Assembly (NCBI GenBank): GCA_021162125.1 | Contig: JAGGZG010000187.1 | Span: 1 to 21,719, forward strand | DNA length: 21,719 nt | Source: Anaerolineae bacterium | Lineage (GTDB): Bacteria; Chloroflexota; Anaerolineae; JACIWR01 | Direction of reading: 5' to 3' | Shown: one piece after another, positions 17,187 through 21,719 of the stretch | How the letters are laid out: each line of letters begins with the position of its first letter | Numbering within the stretch: the first letter of the stretch is position 1 | Made by a program: the position numbers and the translations under genes | Notes under the pieces: generated by a model | Databases searched by the model: none | What the model saw: the letters and a program-made list of their open reading frames with translations, nothing else | What the model was told of the DNA's origin: nothing

Positions 17187-18100
17187 TCACCTTGTTGAGT
17201 GCGCTGGCGCTGGATCTGGCCCTGGGCGAGCCGCCCAGCTTTTTTCACCCGGTGGCCTGGATGGGGCGCTTCATCAAGTGGGGATGGCACCACAGGCCCC
17301 GGCGGGGAAGAGAGCGACAATTTCTCTACGGTGCGATGTTAGTCATAATGGGGATGGCGTTCTTCAGCCTACCCTGGGCGTTGTTATCGGCGCTGGACAT
17401 CCCCTTCTGGTGGCTGTGTAGCATCCCTTTGCTCAAAGCCACTTTTTCCGTAAAAGCCCTATTTCAGGCCGGACGCCAGGTACAGGAAGCACTGGAGGGA
17501 GGGGACCTGCCGGAGGCCCGCAGGCTCCTGGGCTGGCACCTGGTCAGCCGGGACACCTCACAGCTTTCTCCGCCGCTGGTCGTGGCCGCCACAGTGGAGT
17601 CCCTGGCCGAGAACATCACCGATGGCCTGACCTCGCCGCTTTTCTTTTTCGCCCTGGGTGGGCTGCCGGGGGCCTGGGCCTATCGCTTCTGCAACACCTG
17701 TGATTCGATGCTCGGTTATCGGGACCCAGAGAGGGAGTATCTGGGCAAGTTCGCCGCCCGTCTCGACGATGTGCTGAACTGGCTGCCCGCCAGGCTGACG
17801 GGGGTGCTGGTGGTGCTCGCTGCGGCGCTGGCGGGGGAGGACGCCGGCAACGCCTGGCGCACGATGCTGGCCCAGCACGGGCGCACCGCCAGCCCCAACG
17901 CCGGCTGGACGATGTCGGCGATGGCCGGGGCGCTGGGGGTGACGCTGAAAAAGGTAGGCCACTATCGGCTGGAAGGCGGCGATGGCCCGCTGAACCCAGG
18001 CACCATCGAGCGATGTTTCCGTGTGGTGCACTGGACGATGGCCCTGGTAGTGTGTTGCACAATCACTTTGATGGGGGTGATGTATGCCTGTCGTCGCTAG
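17171..18100 (+). CDS. cbiB: Adenosylcobinamide-phosphate synthase CbiB
   Basis: CbiB is an integral membrane enzyme that joins adenosylcobyric acid to aminopropanol (phosphate). The 309-residue protein starts with the family signature LDLALGEPPSFFHPVAWMGR, contains SLAENITDGLTSPLFFFALGGLPGAWAYR in two adjacent conserved blocks, and ends with a hydrophobic helix before YACRR. ATG 17171 is preceded by GAGAGGGAA at a suitable distance and lies within the kinase gene. The downstream decarboxylase start overlaps its 3' end by 17 bases. Confidence 0.94.
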   Translation: MLWRMITLLSALALDLALGEPPSFFHPVAWMGRFIKWGWHHRPRRGRERQFLYGAMLVIMGMAFFSLPWALLSALDIPFWWLCSIPLLKATFSVKALFQAGRQVQEALEGGDLPEARRLLGWHLVSRDTSQLSPPLVVAATVESLAENITDGLTSPLFFFALGGLPGAWAYRFCNTCDSMLGYRDPEREYLGKFAARLDDVLNWLPARLTGVLVVLAAALAGEDAGNAWRTMLAQHGRTASPNAGWTMSAMAGALGVTLKKVGHYRLEGGDGPLNPGTIERCFRVVHWTMALVVCCTITLMGVMYACRR

Positions 18101-19253
18101 ATCAGCCATTGCCACGTTAAAGCCCACCCAGCACGGCGGGCTTGACTACGCCGCTCTGCGAGCACAAAGCATCCCGCCGGAGGAGGTGCTCGACTTCAGC
18201 GTCAACACCAACCCCTTCGGCCCGCCCCCGGCGGTCCAGGAGGCCATAGCACGGGCTGCCATCGCCCGTTACCCCGACGCCCGGGCCGGCGACCTGCGAG
18301 AGCGGCTGGCGCACATCAGCGGCCTTGAACTGAAGCAAGTGCTGGTCACCAACGGCGCGGCCCAGGCCATCTGGCTGCTAGCCCTGGCCTACCTGGAACC
18401 CGGCGACGAAGTCCTCATCCTGGCTCCTACCTTCGGCGAGTATCGGGTGGCTTCGGAGCTGATGGGAGCGAGGGTCGAACGCCGGTGGAGCCGGGCGGAG
18501 GACGACTTCCGCCCCGACGTCGAAGGCGCTGCCCGGTGGGTGAAAGAGCGCCGCCCCCGGCTGGTGTGGCTCTGCAATCCCAATAACCCCACCGGCGTCT
18601 ACCTGGGCGAGGAGGAGGTGCGCCTGCTCCTGGAAGCCTGCGTTGAGGCCGGTAGCCTGCTGGCGATGGACGAAGCATACGTCAACTTCGTGGAAACGCC
18701 GTGGGATTCGGCGGCTCTGCTGGAGAGCGAGCACCTGGTCCTGTTGCGCTCGATGACCAAAGACTACGCCCTGGCCGGTCTGCGGCTGGGTTACGTCGTG
18801 GCCTCGGCGTCCGTCATCGAAGCTCTCGGCCGGGTGCAGCCGCCGTGGAGCATCAACGCCGTGGCCCAGGAGGCAGGGCTGGCGGCCCTGGACAACGGGG
18901 CCTATTACCGTGACACCTGGCAGCGACTGCGCCATCTGACCAGGTCATTCTACGATTCCTTGCTCCAGGCAGGATTGGAAGTAATCCCCACCGACACGAA
19001 CTTTATGCTGATCCATACCGGCGATGGCTCCCGAACCCGAAGGGAGTTATGGGCGCACCGCATCCTGGTGCGGGATTGCGCCTCTTTCGGTCTGCCGGAG
19101 TACATCCGGGTGGGGACCCGGCTGGAGGCGGACAACCGCCGTCTCGTTGCGGCCCTCACCCACCCCCGGCCTGGCAGCCATCCCAATGGGATGAGGCCCC
19201 CTATAGGAATGCTTTCCGACGGGCAGATTGATTCTCGTGAGACCCTTTCGTAA
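18084..19253 (+). CDS. cobD: L-threonine-O-3-phosphate decarboxylase (CobD-type aminotransferase fold)
   Basis: PLP-dependent fold-type I enzyme, 389 residues, related to histidinol-phosphate aminotransferase. The N-terminus THQ-like segment PTQHGGLDYAAL and FSVNTNPFGPP are the features that separate CobD/CobC from HisC. The PLP lysine is Lys226 in MTKDYALAGLRLGY, and LCNPNNPTGVYL and MDEAYVNF complete the active site. The gene context (threonine kinase, cbiB) makes the decarboxylase role more likely than histidine synthesis. The start has GGGGGTGATG just upstream, inside cbiB. The last ~30 residues, rich in Pro, Gly and Ser after LVAALTHPRPG, do not look conserved and may be read-through into former intergenic DNA. 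Confidence 0.9.
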   Translation: MPVVARSAIATLKPTQHGGLDYAALRAQSIPPEEVLDFSVNTNPFGPPPAVQEAIARAAIARYPDARAGDLRERLAHISGLELKQVLVTNGAAQAIWLLALAYLEPGDEVLILAPTFGEYRVASELMGARVERRWSRAEDDFRPDVEGAARWVKERRPRLVWLCNPNNPTGVYLGEEEVRLLLEACVEAGSLLAMDEAYVNFVETPWDSAALLESEHLVLLRSMTKDYALAGLRLGYVVASASVIEALGRVQPPWSINAVAQEAGLAALDNGAYYRDTWQRLRHLTRSFYDSLLQAGLEVIPTDTNFMLIHTGDGSRTRRELWAHRILVRDCASFGLPEYIRVGTRLEADNRRLVAALTHPRPGSHPNGMRPPIGMLSDGQIDSRETLS

Positions 19254-19276
19254 TTCGTGCAGATCAGCAAAGGTCA

Positions 19277-19371
19277 TCCTGAGCGGAGCGCAGCGGAGTC
19301 GTAAGGAGACTTTTGCGACTTTGCAGAACCTGCTCACAGGCTCCTTCGACTACACTCCGTTCCGCTCAGGA
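19277..19371. repeat. Inverted pair of GC-rich repeats (copies 2 and 3)
   Basis: Positions 19277-19308 begin TCCTGAGCGGAGCG, and positions 19341-19371 are the same unit reversed. The arms match at about 27 of 31 positions with one single-base bulge, and a 32-base loop separates them. As RNA or single-stranded DNA this would form a long hairpin directly after the last B12 gene. The unit is the same as copy 1 at 116-144. The paired layout is typical of REP-like doublets. Confidence 0.8.
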
Positions 19372-19487
19372 CGCCTGTTCGCCAACCGTGAACAAGTCGG
19401 TTGAATTACGAAAGGGCCTCACACGCTCTGAGCGAAAGAGGGCGTGCCCAGGCAGAGATTCCTTTGCGCCCCATGATCCACTTGCAC

Positions 19488-19516
19488 TTGACCGGAGAGC
19501 GAATCTATGATATAAT
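19488..19516 (+). promoter_or_regulatory. Strong sigma-70-type promoter of the TetR gene
   Basis: The -35 box TTGACC at 19488-19493 and the -10 box TATAAT at 19511-19516 are separated by 17 bases. A TG at 19508-19509 adds an extended -10. Transcription should start near 19523-19525, in the middle of the adjacent palindrome. Confidence 0.85.
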
Positions 19517-19533
19517 ACCGACCGGTCGGTATT
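19514..19533. promoter_or_regulatory. Palindromic operator, probable TetR autoregulation site
   Basis: A perfect 20-base palindrome with half-site AATACCGACC overlaps the last bases of the -10 box and the expected transcription start. The ACCGACCGGTCGGT core is a form often seen ahead of TetR-family genes. A bound repressor here would block RNA polymerase, so self-repression of the TetR-epimerase pair is the natural reading. Confidence 0.85.
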
Positions 19534-19553
19534 TTTGAGAGAGAGAGAGAGAG

Positions 19554-20156
19554 ATGACTCCACAACAACGAGGAGAGGAGACCCGTACCCGCATCCTGGA
19601 GGCAGCGGAGGAGTGCTTTGCCCGGTATGGGTACGACGCCACCGGCGTGGCGGAGATCTGCCGCCGCGCTGGAGTGAGCAAGGGAGCCTTTTACCACCAC
19701 TTTTCCGGCAAGCAAGCCGTATTCCTGGAGCTGCTGAACCGTTGGCTGGCAGGACTGGACACGCAACTGGAGGCAGCCCGCGCCGGAGCGGAGACCGTCC
19801 CGGAGGGATTCCTTCGCATGGCCAGTATGGTCCGGCACGTCTTCGAGGCAGCGGGTGAGCAACTCCCGATCTTCCTGGAGTTCTGGACCAAAGCGGCACA
19901 CGATCCGGCGGTCTGGCGGGCGACCATCGCTCCCTATCGGCGGTATCGAGCTTTCTTCTCCGACATGATCGAGGCCGGCATCGCCGAGGGCACGCTGCGG
20001 CCTGTTGACCCCGATACGGCGGCCCAGGTCATCGTCTCTTTGGCCGTCGGCCTGCTGTTGCAAGGATTGCTCGACCCCGACGGGGCCGACTGGGGACAAG
20101 TAGCACAGAAGGGCGTACAGATGATATTGGAGAGTCTAGAGAGGAGAGAACAATAA
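19554..20156 (+). CDS. TetR-family transcriptional regulator
   Basis: A 200-residue TetR repressor. The N-terminal DNA-binding domain is clear: TRTRILEAAEECFARYGYDAT, then a helix-turn-helix around residues 29-52 ending GVSKGAFYHHFSGK. The rest is the usual helical ligand-binding and dimer domain, whose ligand cannot be predicted. The start follows an unbroken GA-repeat leader (19537-19553) that acts as a purine-rich ribosome binding region. It has its own promoter and operator, and is followed after one base by the epimerase-like gene. It therefore most likely controls itself and that gene, with no sign that it controls the B12 operon. Confidence 0.92.
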   Translation: MTPQQRGEETRTRILEAAEECFARYGYDATGVAEICRRAGVSKGAFYHHFSGKQAVFLELLNRWLAGLDTQLEAARAGAETVPEGFLRMASMVRHVFEAAGEQLPIFLEFWTKAAHDPAVWRATIAPYRRYRAFFSDMIEAGIAEGTLRPVDPDTAAQVIVSLAVGLLLQGLLDPDGADWGQVAQKGVQMILESLERREQ

Positions 20157-20157
20157 C

Positions 20158-21183
20158 ATGGAGGTATTACTGACCGGAGCTTTTGGAAATATTGGCACAA
20201 GCACGCTAAAAGAATTGATCAGGCAGGGTCACAAGGTGCGGTGTTTCGACCTCAAGACGCGGGCGAACGAAAAGGCTGCCCGGAGATTCATCGAGAGATT
20301 CAATGGGCAGATAGAGGTGGTGTGGGGAGATCTGCGTCGCCCAGAAGACATCGCCGCCGCGGTGCACGGCCAGGAGGTCGTAGTTCACCTGGCCTTTATC
20401 ATCCCCAAACTCTCGGTCACCGGCATTGAGTCCGAGGAGCATCCTGACTGGGCCCGGGAGGTCAACGTGGGAGGCACCCAGAATCTCCTCAATGCGATGA
20501 AAGCCCAGCCCGAGCCACCCAAGATCATCTTTGCCTCGTCGTACCACATCTACGGTAGGACGCAGGATCAGCCGCCACCCAGAACTGTTTCGGACCCAGT
20601 CCAACCCATTGAACACTATGCGCACCACAAAGTAGAGTGCGAACACATGGTCAAGGCATCCGGGTTAGAATGGACCATCCTGAGACTGTCTGCCACGCTG
20701 CCATTAGCGATCAAACTGGACCCAGCGATGTTCGACGTCCCTCTGGATAACCGGATGGAATTCGTGCACACGCGAGACGTGGGGCTGGCGCTCGCTAACG
20801 CCGTCAGCAGCGAGGAAGTATGGGGGAAAACCCTGCTGATCGGGGGCGGCCCAAGTTGCCAGTTGTACTATCGCGAGATTGTACAGCAGATACTGGACGC
20901 GATGGGAATTGGCATGCTGCCCGAAGAAGCTTTTAGCTCGACACCTTTCTGCACAGACTGGGTGGATACCACTGAAAGCCAGAGGCTTCTACGTTATCAA
21001 CAGCGTGATTTCAACGACTATGTCCGGGAGATGGTCGCGCTGCTGGGTTACAGGCGGCATTTGATACGTGTGTTTCGTCCCATTGCCCGTTACTGGTTGC
21101 TGAGGAGATCCCCCTACTTCGCCCGTTCAAAGGCCAGGTGGTCGAAACGCCGGCCGGCCACTCATCCGATTGTTTGGGGATAG
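20158..21183 (+). CDS. NAD(P)-dependent epimerase/dehydratase-like protein (extended SDR)
   Basis: A 341-residue extended short-chain dehydrogenase family protein. The N-terminal Rossmann motif is TGAFGNIG at residues 6-13, the active-site pair is YxxxK as Tyr154-Lys158 in HYAHHK, and a Ser-rich FASSYHIYG precedes it. The C-terminus ends in a basic stretch. It is one base after the TetR stop, with AGGAG at 20142-20146, so the two are co-transcribed. This family includes sugar-nucleotide epimerases, reductases and many uncharacterised members, and the substrate is not identifiable. A T-tailed terminator follows. Confidence 0.85.
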   Translation: MEVLLTGAFGNIGTSTLKELIRQGHKVRCFDLKTRANEKAARRFIERFNGQIEVVWGDLRRPEDIAAAVHGQEVVVHLAFIIPKLSVTGIESEEHPDWAREVNVGGTQNLLNAMKAQPEPPKIIFASSYHIYGRTQDQPPPRTVSDPVQPIEHYAHHKVECEHMVKASGLEWTILRLSATLPLAIKLDPAMFDVPLDNRMEFVHTRDVGLALANAVSSEEVWGKTLLIGGGPSCQLYYREIVQQILDAMGIGMLPEEAFSSTPFCTDWVDTTESQRLLRYQQRDFNDYVREMVALLGYRRHLIRVFRPIARYWLLRRSPYFARSKARWSKRRPATHPIVWG

Positions 21184-21205
21184 CGCAGCAAATCCCTGGG
21201 GAGTA

Positions 21206-21228
21206 CGAGGGGTATCCCCTCGCTTTTT
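21206..21228 (+). terminator. Rho-independent terminator after the epimerase gene
   Basis: A 7-bp GC-rich stem CGAGGGG / CCCCTCG with a 3-base loop is followed one base later by five T residues. It lies 23 bases after the stop codon and closes the TetR-epimerase transcript. Confidence 0.88.
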
Positions 21229-21289
21229 CTCTTCACCAACATCTTGTGGGTAGCGCCGACTTGTTGCACTATCCCGCTTGATAAGGAAT

Positions 21290-21318
21290 TTGACAATCCG
21301 CCCAATTCTTGGTAGAAT
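21290..21318 (+). promoter_or_regulatory. Promoter of the tRNA-Glu gene
   Basis: A consensus -35 box TTGACA at 21290-21295 and a -10 box TAGAAT at 21313-21318 are 17 bases apart. The mature tRNA begins 17 bases after the -10 box, leaving a short leader. Confidence 0.85.
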
Positions 21319-21334
21319 ACGACCCGACTGATCG

Positions 21335-21408
21335 GGCGCATTCGTCTAGTGGCCTAGGACATCGCCCTCTCAAGGCGAAGACCGCGGGTTCGAATCCCGC
21401 ATGCGCCA
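21335..21408 (+). tRNA. tRNA-Glu (anticodon CUC)
   Basis: A full cloverleaf of 74 bases is seen. It has a 7-bp acceptor stem GGCGCAT/ATGCGCC, a D arm GTC...GAC, a 5-bp anticodon stem TCGCC/GGCGA with loop CTCTCAA (anticodon at 21369-21371), a 5-base variable loop, and a T arm GCGGG/CCCGC with TTCGAAT. The discriminator is A. CCA is not encoded, as the next bases are CCT, so it must be added after transcription. It has its own promoter and terminator. Confidence 0.96.
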
Positions 21409-21420
21409 CCTGCAACACAT

Positions 21421-21456
21421 AAGCCCCGCCCTCGATGAGGGCGGGGCTTGTATTTT
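21421..21456 (+). terminator. Strong terminator after tRNA-Glu
   Basis: A perfect 13-bp stem (21421-21433 with 21437-21449) has a 3-base loop and is followed by GTATTTT. The stem lies 12 bases after the tRNA. The minus-strand peptidase gene ends 36 bases beyond its right arm, so the hairpin may also help stop that convergent transcript, although its minus-strand T-run is poor. Confidence 0.88.
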
Positions 21457-21484
21457 CCCCCATATCTCGGTCCTCGCTCGTATC

Positions 21485-21719
21485 TCAGCGATAGGCCCGC
21501 AGGTACCAGGCCACGATCTCCGGCCCGTAGAACAAACCAACCAGCCCGCCCACGACCAGGAACGGCCCGTAGGGAATGCCGCTTTTCAGCCCCGCCCGCC
21601 GGGTGAGAAGCAGAAACAGGGCCACGAACCCGCCGACCAGGATGCCGATCAGCAGAGCGACGATCACTTCGGGAAATCCAGAGACGACACCCACGAACGC
21701 GGCCAGCTTCACGTCACCC
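21485..21719 (-). CDS. Type IV prepilin peptidase, C-terminal part (cut by the window edge)
   Basis: The frame runs off the right edge, so only the last ~78 residues are seen. They begin GDVKLAAFVG, the second catalytic-aspartate motif (GxGDxK) of prepilin peptidases, and continue with two hydrophobic helices and the family's IPYGPFLVVGGLVGL end. The codon read as a start near 21712 is an internal GTG valine, not a start. The enzyme would cleave and N-methylate type IV pilin or pseudopilin leaders at the inner membrane. It converges on the tRNA and has no link to the B12 genes. Confidence 0.88.
   Translation of the reverse strand, partial: GDVKLAAFVGVVSGFPEVIVALLIGILVGGFVALFLLLTRRAGLKSGIPYGPFLVVGGLVGLFYGPEIVAWYLRAYR

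Larger units (their letters stand above)
19254..19553. other. Intergenic region between the B12 cluster and the TetR gene
   Basis: No gene is supported in these 300 bases. The left half holds two inverted copies of the GC-rich repeat also seen ahead of cobN. The middle (about 19380-19480) shows only a weak, bulged hairpin around 19422-19446. The right end holds the promoter and operator of the TetR gene. No clear T-tailed terminator for the B12 operon was found, so the inverted repeat pair may serve that role. Confidence 0.7.

Noticed and set aside
19422..19446. Hairpin CACGCTCT...AGAGGGCGTG as a terminator
   Set aside because: The stem is bulged and no T-run follows, so it is too weak to call.
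21335..21408. tRNA-Glu as an attachment site for an integrated element
   Set aside because: I saw no direct repeat of the tRNA 3' end elsewhere in the window and no integrase; the tRNA is intact with its own promoter and terminator.
1..21719. CRISPR arrays, phage genes, insertion sequences
   Set aside because: No regularly spaced repeats, transposase, integrase or phage structural genes were found on either strand.

Overview
The window is one long corrinoid (vitamin B12) gene cluster on the + strand, followed by a small unrelated right flank. Coding density is very high and GC is high by eye. The pathway is the oxygen-independent (early cobalt insertion) route: cbiC, cbiD, a fused cbiET, cbiL, cbiA, cbiP, cbiB, and a CbiK-type chelatase. 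There are also two lipoproteins and many ATGA/GTGA gene overlaps. This fits an anaerobic or facultative bacterium. A member of Chloroflexota (Anaerolineae-like) is my best guess from overall style and the intergenic repeat type, but no phylogenetic marker settles it.

Layout. (1) 1-236: non-coding leader with degenerate copies of a short GC-rich repeat. (2) 237-5651: a CobN/Mg-chelatase-H-type large subunit, then an ABC-2 ATPase and permease. These three use AGA/AGG arginine codons much more than the genes after them. (3) 5648-10803: cbiC, cbiD, cbiET, cbiL and cbiA, mostly overlapping by a few bases. (4) 10835-14774: a BtuCDF/FecBCD-type ABC importer (permease, ATPase, binding lipoprotein), with a lipoprotein form of the cobaltochelatase CbiK between the ATPase and the binding protein. 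(5) 14788-19253: cbiP, then the aminopropanol arm: a PduX-like threonine kinase, cbiB and a CobD-type threonine-phosphate decarboxylase. (6) 19254-19553: intergenic, with an inverted pair of the same GC-rich repeat and a strong promoter overlapped by a TetR-type palindrome. (7) 19554-21183: TetR regulator and a short-chain-dehydrogenase-family epimerase. (8) terminator, tRNA-Glu(CUC) with its own promoter and terminator, and on the minus strand the end of a prepilin peptidase cut by the window edge.

How it works together. CbiL, CbiET, CbiD and CbiC carry out part of corrin-ring assembly, contraction and decarboxylation. CbiA and CbiP amidate the ring. The PduX-like kinase and CobD make aminopropanol phosphate from threonine, and CbiB attaches it. 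CbiF, CbiG, CbiH, CbiJ, the adenosyltransferase and the nucleotide-loop genes are absent here and must lie elsewhere. The most unusual part is the transport block, where a predicted extracytoplasmic metal-chelatase lipoprotein is embedded among the parts of a substrate-binding ABC importer.
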